Positions 42,355-51,124 of a stretch of 64,000 nt of DNA are shown here, in pieces. Numbering within the stretch: position 1 is the stretch's first letter; every line of letters begins with the position of its first letter. Under the pieces are notes generated by a model, which saw nothing but the letters and a program-made list of their open reading frames with translations, searched no databases and was not told the DNA's origin. Origin of the DNA: Kutzneria sp. CA-103260 (GTDB lineage Bacteria; Actinomycetota; Actinomycetes; Mycobacteriales; Pseudonocardiaceae); contig NZ_CP073318.1 of the NCBI RefSeq assembly GCF_018263855.1, positions 11,408,001 through 11,472,000 of the forward strand, in the 5' to 3' direction. The translations under genes and the position numbers were made by a program.

Positions 42355-43200
42355 ATGATCGACCCGGCCGGTCCCGCCTCCGAGCGCGCGCACTTCGTCG
42401 GCGGCACGCCGTTTTTCGCCTCGCAGCACGACCAGCGCCTGTTCTACGCGCTGTACGTGCCCAAGGACCACACCCCGGCCGCGGATCCGCTGCCGCTGGT
42501 GGTGATCCAGCACGGCACCGGGCGGTCGGCCGAGCTGTACCGGGACCGCTGGAAGGCGTTCGCAATCGAGCACCGGTGCGTGATCCTGACGCCGCTGTTC
42601 CCGGCCGGCCTGATCGAGCCGGGCGAGCTGCACAGCTACAAGTTCCTGGAGTTCAAGGGGATTCGCTTCGACGAGGAGCTGCTGCACATCGTCGACGAGG
42701 TCGGCGCGCGGTTCAACACCCGGACGTCCCGGTTCTTCCTGCACGGCTTCTCCGGCGGCGGCCAGTTCGCGCACCGGTTCTTCTACGCCCACCCGGACCG
42801 GCTGGCTGGCGTGTCCATCGGCGCGCCGGGGCGGATCACGCAGCTGGACGACAGCCTGCCGTGGTGGCTGGGCACCAAGGGGTTCTTCGAGAAGTTCGGC
42901 ATCCGTATCGACCTCGACGCGATGCGGCGGGTGCCGGTGCAGATGGTGGTCGGGGCCGAGGACACCGAGACGTGGGAGATCAACAACCCCGACGGTCCGA
43001 ACTGGCTGGACGGCGTCGCCGACACCGGCGGCACCCGGGTGGCACGCCTGGAGACCTTGCGCGACAACTATCGGGCTAACGGGATTTCGGTGCGGTGGGA
43101 TGTTGTGCCCGGCGTCGCGCACCAGGGCGGCGAGGTGATCCCGGTGGTGCAGGACTTCGCCGTCGACGTGTTGGACCGGGTCCCGGGAGGAACTCGATGA
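42355..43200 (+). CDS. alpha/beta hydrolase, paralogue of the one at 38852
   Basis: A 281-aa hydrolase. LVVIQHGTGRSAELYRDRW, the LHGFSGGGQFAHRFF nucleophile elbow, MVVGAEDTETWEI and PGVAHQGGE show the Ser-Asp-His set. It shares most of its architecture with the 276-aa hydrolase at 38852, including PLFPAGL and SIGAPGRITQLD. It starts at ATG 42355 after a moderate AAGGCAG. Its stop overlaps the next gene (ATGA), heading a five-gene coupled operon. Both paralogues may cleave the same kind of imported conjugate. Confidence 0.85.
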   Translation: MIDPAGPASERAHFVGGTPFFASQHDQRLFYALYVPKDHTPAADPLPLVVIQHGTGRSAELYRDRWKAFAIEHRCVILTPLFPAGLIEPGELHSYKFLEFKGIRFDEELLHIVDEVGARFNTRTSRFFLHGFSGGGQFAHRFFYAHPDRLAGVSIGAPGRITQLDDSLPWWLGTKGFFEKFGIRIDLDAMRRVPVQMVVGAEDTETWEINNPDGPNWLDGVADTGGTRVARLETLRDNYRANGISVRWDVVPGVAHQGGEVIPVVQDFAVDVLDRVPGGTR

Positions 43201-44591
43201 TCGAGTCCTTTTTGGACGAGCTTGACGCCCGGGGTATGCGGGTGCATTCGCTGCTGGTGCACCGGCACGGCGAACTGCTGCTGGACTTCTGGCAGTGGCC
43301 GCACGAACCGGGGCTCCGACACAAGCTGCACTCGGCGACGAAGAGCTTCACCGCCGCCGCGGTCGGCTTCGCCGAGGCGGAAGGGCTGCTGGGGCTTGAG
43401 GATCCGGTGTCGGAGTTCTTTCCCGGGGCCGGGGACAACTTCGCCCTGATGCGGGTGCGCGACCTGTTGACCATGCGGACCGGGCATGCCCGTGGCCTGT
43501 CCGGCGCGACGACCCGGCTGCGCAAGACCGGCTGGGTGGGGGAGTTCCTGGAGGAGCCGGTCGTCGACCGGCCGGGGCGGAACTTCCGGTACAGCAGCAC
43601 CACCAGCCACGTGCTGTCCGCGATCGTGCAGAAGGTGTCGGGGCTTCCGGTCGACGAGTACCTGCGGCCACGGTTGTTCGCGCCGCTGGGCATCGCCGAC
43701 TACGAGTGGGAGCGTGACCCGGCCGGCGTTTCCAGTGGCGGCAACGGACTCTCGCTGCGGCCGCACGACCTGCTGACGTTCGGGCTGTTACACCTGTACG
43801 ACGGCGTGTGGGCAGGGACGCGGATCCTGCCGGCGGGCTGGGTGCGCAAGGCGTCGGGTCTGCATGTTCCCAGAGCCGTCAGCGGCGAGTGGAACGGACA
43901 GGAGTTGGTGCCGCCCGGCCCCGGCGCCGTCGCGAATTCCGGCTACGGCTACCAGTTCTGGGTGCACGAGACCGGCGTCTACCACGCTTCCGGGCTGTTC
44001 GGCCAGGAGTGCATGATCTTCCCCAACCACGACGCGGTGGTCGTGATCACCGGGGCCATGGCCGATCCGACCTATCACGACCTGCCGGCCATGCTGCGCA
44101 ACGCTTTCCTGTGCGCGTTCTCGCAGGACATCGAGCCGTTGGACGACCGGGTCCTGGCGGCCCGGAAGCCCGAGGTCCTGTCGTCCGAAGTGGATGTTCC
44201 GGGCTTTGTTCGAGCCTTTGCCTTTGCGGACAACAAGCAGGGGGTGCGGTCGCTGACTGTGGAGGCGGATGCCGATCTGCTTCGCCTCACCGTCGAGGAC
44301 GATCGTGGCACCCATGTTGTCGAGCACGGCGTGGGGGAGTGGCGGCGCCAGGACACCGGTGTCAGCGTGTGGCGGCTGCACCACTCGTACCAGGAGGAGG
44401 ACGCGCCGATCCTGGCCGGGGCGCGGTGGCTGTCGGCCGACGAACTGGAGCTGACCTGGCACTTCCTGGAGGGTCCGTTCATCGACCATCTGCTGTTGCG
44501 CTTCGAGGATGATGGTGTGGTGTTGGACCATCGGGTGAACTGCAACTCCGGGCCGACGGAGCTGCCGACGATCCGGAGCGTGGGACCATGA
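43197..44591 (+). CDS. serine hydrolase, beta-lactamase class C / AmpC-like
   Basis: A 464-aa protein of the penicillin-binding-like fold: S46-x-x-K49 in HSATKSFTAA, the YSS motif in FRYSSTTSHVL, and a C-terminal SGLFGQECMIFP region in place of a clear KTG. No signal peptide is apparent, so it is probably a cytoplasmic esterase, amidase or D-peptidase rather than a resistance enzyme. The last 130 residues form an additional beta-rich domain. ATG at 43197 overlaps the upstream stop; the downstream PLP gene starts within its stop. Confidence 0.85.
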   Translation: MIESFLDELDARGMRVHSLLVHRHGELLLDFWQWPHEPGLRHKLHSATKSFTAAAVGFAEAEGLLGLEDPVSEFFPGAGDNFALMRVRDLLTMRTGHARGLSGATTRLRKTGWVGEFLEEPVVDRPGRNFRYSSTTSHVLSAIVQKVSGLPVDEYLRPRLFAPLGIADYEWERDPAGVSSGGNGLSLRPHDLLTFGLLHLYDGVWAGTRILPAGWVRKASGLHVPRAVSGEWNGQELVPPGPGAVANSGYGYQFWVHETGVYHASGLFGQECMIFPNHDAVVVITGAMADPTYHDLPAMLRNAFLCAFSQDIEPLDDRVLAARKPEVLSSEVDVPGFVRAFAFADNKQGVRSLTVEADADLLRLTVEDDRGTHVVEHGVGEWRRQDTGVSVWRLHHSYQEEDAPILAGARWLSADELELTWHFLEGPFIDHLLLRFEDDGVVLDHRVNCNSGPTELPTIRSVGP

Positions 44592-45511
44592 TTGATTTCG
44601 ATGCGGCGCGGGCGGCGGTGACGCGGCACCTCGCGCCGACGCCGCTGATTCCGTTCCACCAGGCCGGGCTGGACGTCCCGGTGTACCTGAAGTACGAAGG
44701 GACGCAACCGATCGGGGCGTTCAAGATCAGGGGTGCGGTGGCGGCGTTGTCCGCCTACGGCGGCCCGGTGGTGACGGCGTCGGTCGGCAACCACGCGCTC
44801 GGAACCGCCCATGCCGCGCAGTTGCTGTCGGTCGAGGCGACCGTGGTCGTGCCGAAGACGGCGGCCGAGGTGAAGATCCAGAAGCTTCGCTCGTACCCGA
44901 TCGATCTCGTGCTGGCCGGTGAGGACTTCGACGCCGCCGAGAAGCACGCCCTCGGGCTGGCGTCCGAGGGACGGCGTTATGTGTCGGCGTACAACGATCC
45001 GCACGTCATCGCCGGTCAGAGCACTCTGATCGCTGAGGTCGCCGATGTTCTGTCGGAGGACTTCACGGTGGTCGTGCCGGCCGGTGGCGGCGGGCTGTTG
45101 TCCGGTGTCGCACTGGGGGCCCGCCTTGCGGCGCAGGACATTCGCGTGATCGGCGTCGAGGCCGAGGCCTGCCGGGCGCTGTCCACCGCGGTGGCCGAGG
45201 GGCGCATCGTCCACGTGCCGATGGGCCGGACCATCGCGGATGGCTTGTACGGCAACCTCGAAGCGGGCTCGTCGACGCCGGACATCGTGCGGGAGTGCGG
45301 GGTTCGGATGGTCGCCGTGGCCGAGCCGTCGATCCGGCGATCGGTGCGGGAGCTCGCGTCGTCGGCCGGCCTGGTCGCCGAGGGCGCTTCCGCGACGGCG
45401 CTGGCCGCGCTGCGGGACGGCCTGGTGCCGGTGGACCGGCCGGTCGTGCTGGTCATTTCGGGACGCAACATCGGCATGGACCTGTTGGCCACGATCTTGG
45501 GAAAGCCGTGA
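44588..45511 (+). CDS. PLP-dependent threonine/serine dehydratase-like protein
   Basis: A 307-aa fold-type II PLP enzyme. The PLP Lys lies in PIGAFKIRGA (about residue 45), SVGNHALGTAHAA is the substrate loop, and AGGGGLLSG binds phosphate. The lack of a C-terminal ACT domain suits catabolic serine/threonine or hydroxyaspartate/hydroxy-amino-acid dehydratases. It would remove water and ammonia from a beta-hydroxy amino acid to a 2-oxoacid. Four-base overlaps on both sides tie it to the serine hydrolase and the racemase-family gene. Confidence 0.85.
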   Translation: MIDFDAARAAVTRHLAPTPLIPFHQAGLDVPVYLKYEGTQPIGAFKIRGAVAALSAYGGPVVTASVGNHALGTAHAAQLLSVEATVVVPKTAAEVKIQKLRSYPIDLVLAGEDFDAAEKHALGLASEGRRYVSAYNDPHVIAGQSTLIAEVADVLSEDFTVVVPAGGGGLLSGVALGARLAAQDIRVIGVEAEACRALSTAVAEGRIVHVPMGRTIADGLYGNLEAGSSTPDIVRECGVRMVAVAEPSIRRSVRELASSAGLVAEGASATALAALRDGLVPVDRPVVLVISGRNIGMDLLATILGKP

Positions 45512-46497
45512 TCACCACCACCGACTACCACACCGCCGGAGAGCCGTTCCGGATCGTGACGTCCGGCGTGCCGGAGATCCCCGGGGCGACCGTGCTCGAC
45601 CGGCGGGCGGCGGCGCAGTCGTCGGACGAGATCGACGCCGTGCGGCGGCTGCTGGTGCAGGAGCCGCGCGGGCACGCCGACATGTACGGCTGCTTCCTGG
45701 TGCCGCCCAACGACGGCGGCGCCGAGTTCGGCGTTTTGTTCTGGCACAAGGACGGTTACTCCACGGCTTGCGGCCACGGCACCATTGCCCTTGGGGCGTG
45801 GGCGGTTCGTACCGGCCGGGTGGCAGTAGCGCCCGACGGCGTCACGGATGTGGTGATGGATGTGCCGTCCGGGCGTGTGACCGCGGCCGTGACGTGCGCC
45901 GGTGGCATCGTGCGGAGGGTGGCGTTCCGGAACGTCGACGCGTACGTGATCGGCCGGGATGTGGAGCTGGACACCAGTTTCGGGACGATCCGGGTCGACG
46001 TCAGCTACGGCGGCGCGATCTACGCGTCGGTGCCGGCGTCGGCGGTGGGTTTGGCCGTGCGGCCGGAGCACTACGCCGCGTTGACCGCCGCCGGGCGGGA
46101 GATCAAGTGGGCGTTGAACGCCACGGAATGGGCCTCGCACAGCGACAGCCGCCTCGGCGGCGTCTACGCCACGATGTTCTACGACGATCTGGGCGACACG
46201 GCTACCGGGCCGCATCAGCGGAACGTCACCGTATTCGCGGACGGCGAGGTGGACCGCTCTCCTTGCGGCTCCGGCACTTCCGCCCGAATGGCGCTGCTGG
46301 CCGCCGACGGGCGGCTGTCGGACGGGGCGGTGCTCCGGCACGATTCGATCATCGGGACGACGTTCGCCGGGCGGGTGGTGTCGGTATCCGATGCCGGAGT
46401 GGGCACCGAGATCGAGGGCACCGCGTACCCGACCGGGGAGTGCGTGTTCAGCCTGGACCCGGACGACGAGTTGGGAGAGGGGTTCACCCTGCGATGA
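45508..46497 (+). CDS. proline racemase family protein (racemase/epimerase-type, Cys/Cys)
   Basis: A 329-aa protein of the proline racemase/hydroxyproline epimerase family. Both catalytic cysteines are present: C88 in STACGHGTIAL and C253 in DRSPCGSGTSAR. A Thr at the second position would mean trans-3-hydroxyproline dehydratase, so the pair argues for a racemase or 4-hydroxyproline 2-epimerase. The GTG start at 45508 overlaps the previous stop (GTGA), and its own stop overlaps the next start. With the P5C-reductase-like neighbour it points to cyclic imino acid metabolism. Confidence 0.87.
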   Translation: MITTTDYHTAGEPFRIVTSGVPEIPGATVLDRRAAAQSSDEIDAVRRLLVQEPRGHADMYGCFLVPPNDGGAEFGVLFWHKDGYSTACGHGTIALGAWAVRTGRVAVAPDGVTDVVMDVPSGRVTAAVTCAGGIVRRVAFRNVDAYVIGRDVELDTSFGTIRVDVSYGGAIYASVPASAVGLAVRPEHYAALTAAGREIKWALNATEWASHSDSRLGGVYATMFYDDLGDTATGPHQRNVTVFADGEVDRSPCGSGTSARMALLAADGRLSDGAVLRHDSIIGTTFAGRVVSVSDAGVGTEIEGTAYPTGECVFSLDPDDELGEGFTLR

Positions 46498-47285
46498 CCA
46501 CGACGATCATCGGCGGCGGCAACATGGGCGAGGCGCTGCTGGCCGGCCTGCTCACCGGCGACAACACCCCGGACGACGTGACCGTCGTCGAGCTGTCGGA
46601 GGCCCGGGCTGCGTATCTGCGTTCTCGCTACGGCGTCACGGTTGTCGACCTGGAGTCGGCGGTGAAGTCCGATGCGCTTCTGGTTACCGTGAAGCCGTAC
46701 CACTTCGCCGTCCTGCTGGACCAACTCGCTTCGTTGACACGGCCGGGGCAGCTGATCATCTCCGCCGTCGGCGGCACTCCCATCGGTGACATCGAGGCGC
46801 GGCTGCCCGACTCGCCGGCGGTCGTGCGCAGCATGCCCAACCTTCCGGTGTCGCTGGGTGCTGGGACGGTCGCCATCTGCGGCGGTCAGCACGTCGGCGC
46901 TGCGGAGTTGGAACGGACCCGGTCGCTGTTGTCTCCGCTCGGGATGGTCGTCGAGGTCACCGAGTCCCAACTCGACGCCGTCACCGCGCTTTCCGGCGGC
47001 GGGCCGGCGTTTTTCGCCCTGCTCGCCGAGGCCCTCATCGACGCCGGCGTCCTGGCCGGGCTGCCTCGACCCCTGTCCGAGCAGTTGGTGTTATCGACCG
47101 CCGCCGGCACCGGCCGTCTGCTGGGGGCGGAAGGCGCTGATCCGGCGGGGCTTCGTGCGGCGGTGTGCAGCCCCAGCGGCGCCACCATCGCAGCCATCCA
47201 CGAGTTGGAAGGTCGGGCTTTCCGCGCCGGCGTGATGTCCGCGATCGTCGCCGCGCGAAACCGGTCGTCGGAAATGGGGCGGTGA
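46494..47285 (+). CDS. proC: pyrroline-5-carboxylate reductase family protein
   Basis: A 263-aa protein. The N-terminal Rossmann motif is IIGGGNMGEALL, then VTVKPYHFAVLL, then SAVGGTPIGDIEARL and the RSMPNLPVSLGAG segment. The C-terminal dimerisation domain has ALSGGGPAFFALLAEALIDAG and CSPSGATIAAIHELE. The family reduces P5C to proline with NADPH. Its place at the end of a catabolic-looking operon suggests a related cyclic imine (pyrroline or piperideine carboxylate) as substrate. The start overlaps the racemase stop (ATGA). A housekeeping proC elsewhere is likely. Confidence 0.85.
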   Translation: MTTTIIGGGNMGEALLAGLLTGDNTPDDVTVVELSEARAAYLRSRYGVTVVDLESAVKSDALLVTVKPYHFAVLLDQLASLTRPGQLIISAVGGTPIGDIEARLPDSPAVVRSMPNLPVSLGAGTVAICGGQHVGAAELERTRSLLSPLGMVVEVTESQLDAVTALSGGGPAFFALLAEALIDAGVLAGLPRPLSEQLVLSTAAGTGRLLGAEGADPAGLRAAVCSPSGATIAAIHELEGRAFRAGVMSAIVAARNRSSEMGR

Positions 47286-47413
47286 GGTCAGCTTTTCCGT
47301 TTTCCTTGCCGGAGCCGGTCGTGGCGGCACCGCCCGCCCAACTGGTAGCCGCCATAGACGCTGCACCCAGATCCGGCTCGGCAGTCCTGTCATCGCTCTG
47401 GTGTTCTCTCGGT

Positions 47414-47428
47414 TATCGTTAGGCGATA
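47414..47428. promoter_or_regulatory. candidate GntR operator (site a)
   Basis: TATCG-TTAGG-CGATA lies 20 bp upstream of the first gntR gene. It is the first of five sites in the 47.4-51.9 kb region with the form NATCG-N5-CGATN (one half differs in some). Likely autoregulation. Confidence 0.6.
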
Positions 47429-47448
47429 CTGAGGTGGGAGGACCCCTG

Positions 47449-48114
47449 GTGGAGTCGATCAGTGATGGCGAGCTGCCGAAGGTGTTGCTGTCCGACCAAG
47501 CGTACGACCGGATTCGTAGCTCCATCTTGGATGGCACGCTGCCCCCAGGTGCCCGGATCGTGGAGTCGGAGATCGCTCGCCGGCTCGGGGTGAGTCAGGC
47601 GCCGGTGCGGGAGGCTGTCAAGCGTCTGGTGCATGAGGGCCTGGCCATCTCGATGCCGCGGCGCGGGAGCTATGTTGCCGAGATCTCCGCCGAGGACGCG
47701 GACGACGCCCGGGATGTACGAGCCATGCTGGAGGAGGCCGCGGCCAGGCAGGCGGTAGGCCGGTTCGACCAGGAGGCCCGGCGCGTGCTGCAGGCGTATG
47801 TGGACGGTATGAGGAAGGCGGCGGCTGCTGACGACCTGGCCGCCTTCCGCGCCCACGACATGGCGTTTCACCGCGCGGTTGTGGTGCTGAGCGGAAACGT
47901 GTACCTGCCCAGGCTGTGGGACGCGATGGAGTCGAGCCTGCTCAGCCAGCGGGTGGTCGGCGATCCGGGATTCACTGGTAGCTGGGCGGAGATGGCCGAG
48001 GCGCACCAGGCCCTGATCGAGACGCTGGCCAGCGGCAACCGTGGCCGGGCCGCGGCCGCGTTCAATGACCACGCATCGGGTCTCGAACCGTACGGTGCGG
48101 CACGTCGGACTTGA
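47449..48114 (+). CDS. GntR family regulator, FadR-type (first)
   Basis: A 221-aa regulator. The winged HTH spans about residues 10-75: AYDRIRSSILDGTLPPG, then ESEIARRLGVSQAPVREAVKRL and PRRGSYVAEIS. The FCD effector domain follows (about 85-215), with HDMAFHRAVVVLSGN and EMAEAHQALIETL carrying likely metal-ligand His residues. The GTG at 47449 follows GGGAGG. It is a paralogue of the GntR at 51125, with near-identical HTH regions, so both may bind the same operator family. An operator lies just upstream and another just downstream. Confidence 0.9.
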   Translation: MESISDGELPKVLLSDQAYDRIRSSILDGTLPPGARIVESEIARRLGVSQAPVREAVKRLVHEGLAISMPRRGSYVAEISAEDADDARDVRAMLEEAAARQAVGRFDQEARRVLQAYVDGMRKAAAADDLAAFRAHDMAFHRAVVVLSGNVYLPRLWDAMESSLLSQRVVGDPGFTGSWAEMAEAHQALIETLASGNRGRAAAAFNDHASGLEPYGAARRT

Positions 48115-48143
48115 CAGATCCGGCCAGCCAACTTCGATATTGC

Positions 48144-48158
48144 TATCAATAATCGATA
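48144..48158. promoter_or_regulatory. candidate GntR operator (site b), orphan, in a 378-bp gene-free spacer
   Basis: TATCA-ATAAT-CGATA within a longer TGCTATC...GATAGCA inverted repeat (48141-48161). It lies 30 bp after the first gntR gene. No convincing gene follows on either strand in the 48115-48492 spacer apart from the terminator of the beta-helix gene, so the target may have been lost. Confidence 0.5.
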
Positions 48159-48445
48159 GCACGGGAGCCGTCCTCCGTGTCCGCCACCACAGCCGCCACT
48201 GCGTGGTTCGGCACGCTACTGCGCTGGGTTGCGCAGCAACGGGCATGTTTGCCGGCCGTGGGACCGCGCGGCATCAGTCCGGACAGCCAGACTGACTACG
48301 AAGGCGTGGCGGGGAGCCCCGTGATGAAGTCCACTAGCCTGCCGCGATGACCGCGCGTAGCCGTCACCAAGTGCTCGAAACCCCGCCACCGCCCGACCTG
48401 TGGTTCGCACTGGCCTGTCGAGGTCTGTTGCATCCGAGATGAATC

Positions 48446-48486
48446 CAGCTGTGGCCGCCTGGGTATCTCTCAGGCGGCCACAGCTG
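48446..48486 (-). terminator. strong hairpin terminator of the beta-helix gene
   Basis: Perfect 16-bp stem, CAGCTGTGGCCGCCTG (48446-48461) with its complement at 48471-48486, and a 9-nt loop. It starts 6 bp beyond the stop of the minus-strand beta-helix gene. No T-tract follows on the minus strand, so it is an I-shaped actinomycete-type terminator. Confidence 0.75.
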
Positions 48487-48492
48487 TTGGGG

Positions 48493-50892
48493 TCAGGAGA
48501 TGTTGTTGAGTTGGAGGGTAGGCGGATTGCCAGGGCAGCAGCTGGGTTGGGTGAACGTGAAGTAGTCGATGTTGCCGAAGCCGGGGGCGCTGCCAGGGGC
48601 CACGAAGAACACGTTGTGGGTTCCGCTGGTGGGCGTGATCGAGGTGGACTGGATCGACAGGGTGTCGAACCCGCCGGTGGCGGCCGGGTAGAGCACGCCG
48701 ATAGTCGGGCCGGTCACGCTGTCGATGTGGATTTCGATGCCCTTGCCGGCGTACGGGTCGTCGACCCCGACATACGCGGTGAACAGGTCGCTGTTGGCGC
48801 CGAAGTTCACGCCGGTGTAGCCGAACCAGTCGCCGCCGTCGATGCTGCCGACCACGGTCCCGGTGCCCGCGGCGTGGGGACTTACGCCGCTGCTCGACGA
48901 GTACGACTCGGCTTGGGTCTTGGTTCCGCTCCGTGCCGAACCGGCGATCCATTTCGGCGAACCGTACTGGTACGCGCCGAGACTGGGGTGGGCGTCGGTG
49001 AAGCCGTCCGTTGCCGGCGACCATACGACACCGGCGTTGCGGGCCGGCGAGGTGGACTTCAGCGTGAAGTCGTCGGCCGCCGGGTTGGTGTACTGGGCCG
49101 CACTCACCGGCGTGAAGTTGTTGGTGTTGTTGATGCCTGAGTCGGTTCCGGTGACGCCGATGTTGTTGACGATGTCCGTCGTGGTGTAGGTGCCGCCGAA
49201 CGTGCTGGCCACGTTGGTGTCCGTGCCCGAGGTGTTGTTGTAGATCTTGTTGCCGGAGGTCGTGGCGCCGCCGGGGTTGAACAGGACCGCGCCCCAGGTG
49301 GTCTTGTTCCAGGCGACATTGTCATAGATGGTCGCGTCGAACGTGCCGAGGTCGAGGTAGACGCCGGGGGCGGGCGCGGAGGCCGCGAACGGTGCCGGGT
49401 CGTGGAACTGGTTGTGGTGGATGACCGTTCCGGCCAGGTCTACGGCGCAGCAGACGTAGATCGCGCCGCCGTCGACCACCAGGTTGTCGTAGTCGGACAG
49501 GTCGTTGTATGCGATCGTGTGGCCCGAGGCGGTCGCGCCGGCGACCTTGTTGTCGATGTTGATGTCGCTGCGGCCCGCCGACTCGATCGTGTTGTGAGTG
49601 ATGACCTGGTTCGAACCGAGGAGGTTGACGCCGGCCGCATAGCTGCCCAGGGTGTCGGTGTGCAGGATCGTGTTGTTGGTGACCGTGTTGCCGGAGCCGG
49701 ACACCACGACCCCGTTGCCGGTGCTGCCGTCGATCACGCTGTTGCGCAAGGTGTTCGCTGTTCCCGCGAGTTGGACGCCGGACGTCGTCTCACCTGCGGT
49801 CAGCACCGCGCAGCCGTCCGGGGATGTGACCATGTTGGGGTCCGGGTTCAGATCGTCGTACGAGGACACCTGCTGCGCGTTGATACCGTCGAGGATGTCG
49901 CGGGTGGACGTCGCCGAGGTCTGCGCGGTGGCGGCCCTGATGCCGATGCCCAGCACGGAGATGTCCGACTTGCCGCTGAGGTCGATCGCGACGTTGCGCT
50001 GCTTGGCCTCGATCGTGTGCGCGGACGGGTCCGCGCTGTCAGGCGTCCACAGGTACAGCTTGTGGCTGCTGGCCTGGTAGAACCACTCGCCGGGGTGGTC
50101 GAGTAGTTCGATCTTGCCGCTCAACGAGTAATTGGTGCTCTGGTTCGGGCTGAGCCCCACGCAGGTCGGCAGGTTCGCGCCGGTCACGCTACCGACCGTC
50201 GAGGAGGTCACGGTGCCGGTCTCGCTCACGAACCAGTTGTGCGCGGTGAGACGGGCGCCCACCCAGAAGCCGGTCGGCTGGGTGAGGGCGGCGTCGGACA
50301 GGCTGGTCGTGGTGCCGGACTGGGCGGACGCGAGGTGTGGCACAGTCGGGTTCGGTCCCGGTTCGGGCCACTGCGCCTGAGCTTGCACAGCACCGTCGAC
50401 GAAGAGTTGGTTGCCCGGCAGGGACGGGTTGAGCACGACGTTGGCCGCGTAGACGTGACCGCCGTTGACTGCGGTGGCGAAGCCCGAGCCCGAGATGAAC
50501 GGGTCGCCGGCCTGCAGAACGGCCAGATCAGTGGACGTGACGGGTTGCCAGCCCGTGACCGGGTCGGCGCCGTCCAGGGTGACACGCGCTCCGGGCGAGG
50601 CGGTGTAGGTGATCCGGGCGTTGGCCGTTCCGCTGTTCGCCGGGGTGAGGGTCTCGTGGTAGACGCCGGTGGTGATCACGCAGGTGTCGCCGGGTGTCGC
50701 GACCGTGGCGCACCTCCCGACGGTCTTGTACGGGGACGCCTGCGTGCCCGGGTTGGTGTCGGACCCGGTGGTGGAGACGTAGTAGGTGTGGGTGGCGGCC
50801 TGGGCAGACCCGGTGGTGAAGGGGAGAGTGGCAGTCACCGCCGTGATGAGGACAACGAGCCGTAAGCGAAAGTGGTTCATCACCGTTGACAT
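48493..50892 (-). CDS. secreted right-handed beta-helix protein with C-terminal carbohydrate-binding-like domain
   Basis: A 799-aa exported protein. The signal peptide is MNHFRLRLVVLITAVTATLP, cleaved after GSAQA. It is followed by HTYYVSTTGSDTNPGTQASPYKTV, the entry strand of parallel beta-helix polysaccharide-active proteins. Residues about 330-600 hold repeated beta-helix turns (NGVVVSGSGNTVTNNTI, SNQVITHNTIESAG). The last 140 residues look like a CBM6-type module. It may bind or cleave a plant polysaccharide outside the cell. The start may be ATG 50892 or ATG 50880. A GntR-type operator abuts the start, and a hairpin follows the stop. Confidence 0.8.
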   Translation of the reverse strand: MSTVMNHFRLRLVVLITAVTATLPFTTGSAQAATHTYYVSTTGSDTNPGTQASPYKTVGRCATVATPGDTCVITTGVYHETLTPANSGTANARITYTASPGARVTLDGADPVTGWQPVTSTDLAVLQAGDPFISGSGFATAVNGGHVYAANVVLNPSLPGNQLFVDGAVQAQAQWPEPGPNPTVPHLASAQSGTTTSLSDAALTQPTGFWVGARLTAHNWFVSETGTVTSSTVGSVTGANLPTCVGLSPNQSTNYSLSGKIELLDHPGEWFYQASSHKLYLWTPDSADPSAHTIEAKQRNVAIDLSGKSDISVLGIGIRAATAQTSATSTRDILDGINAQQVSSYDDLNPDPNMVTSPDGCAVLTAGETTSGVQLAGTANTLRNSVIDGSTGNGVVVSGSGNTVTNNTILHTDTLGSYAAGVNLLGSNQVITHNTIESAGRSDINIDNKVAGATASGHTIAYNDLSDYDNLVVDGGAIYVCCAVDLAGTVIHHNQFHDPAPFAASAPAPGVYLDLGTFDATIYDNVAWNKTTWGAVLFNPGGATTSGNKIYNNTSGTDTNVASTFGGTYTTTDIVNNIGVTGTDSGINNTNNFTPVSAAQYTNPAADDFTLKSTSPARNAGVVWSPATDGFTDAHPSLGAYQYGSPKWIAGSARSGTKTQAESYSSSSGVSPHAAGTGTVVGSIDGGDWFGYTGVNFGANSDLFTAYVGVDDPYAGKGIEIHIDSVTGPTIGVLYPAATGGFDTLSIQSTSITPTSGTHNVFFVAPGSAPGFGNIDYFTFTQPSCCPGNPPTLQLNNIS

Positions 50893-50894
50893 CC

Positions 50895-50909
50895 CATCGC
50901 TAATCGATG
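50895..50909. promoter_or_regulatory. candidate GntR operator (site c)
   Basis: CATCG-CTAAT-CGATG lies 3 bp upstream of the beta-helix ATG at 50892. A repressor bound here would cover the start region. It has the same spacing as the other sites of the regulon. Confidence 0.55.
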
Positions 50910-51096
50910 GTCGGAGAACCTAACCGCACGGTCGCCCCCAGTCAACGGTCAACGGTTCGGTGGTCCACGGTGGCCTGCCCTGATGGTCGGCGCTCGGACT
51001 CGGGCCGAGGCCACGCGCACGCCCTCCGCGTGGCGGCGGCCCTGGCGCAGGGAAGTCGCTGATGCGGTGGAGAGTGGCCGGATCTGGGTACAGTCA

Positions 51097-51111
51097 GGTC
51101 GATTATCGATA
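51097..51111. promoter_or_regulatory. candidate GntR operator (site d)
   Basis: GGTCG-ATTAT-CGATA lies 14 bp upstream of the second gntR start. The right half matches the consensus fully; the left half is weaker. It suggests autoregulation of gntR2. Confidence 0.5.
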
Positions 51112-51124
51112 CAAGGAGTGGCGC

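Noticed and set aside
43197..44591. Beta-lactamase resistance gene
   Set aside because: SxxK is present but there is no signal peptide and no clear KTG motif, and it is embedded in a catabolic-type operon, so an esterase/peptidase role is more likely than resistance.
45240..47285. 681-aa frame across the racemase and P5C reductase genes
   Set aside because: Its second half is real ProC sequence; the first half is an out-of-frame reading of the racemase gene with Arg/Gly-rich composition.
49402..50106. Plus-strand frames opposite the beta-helix gene
   Set aside because: Val/Asp/Arg-rich shadow of a repeat-rich beta-helix; no start context or motif.
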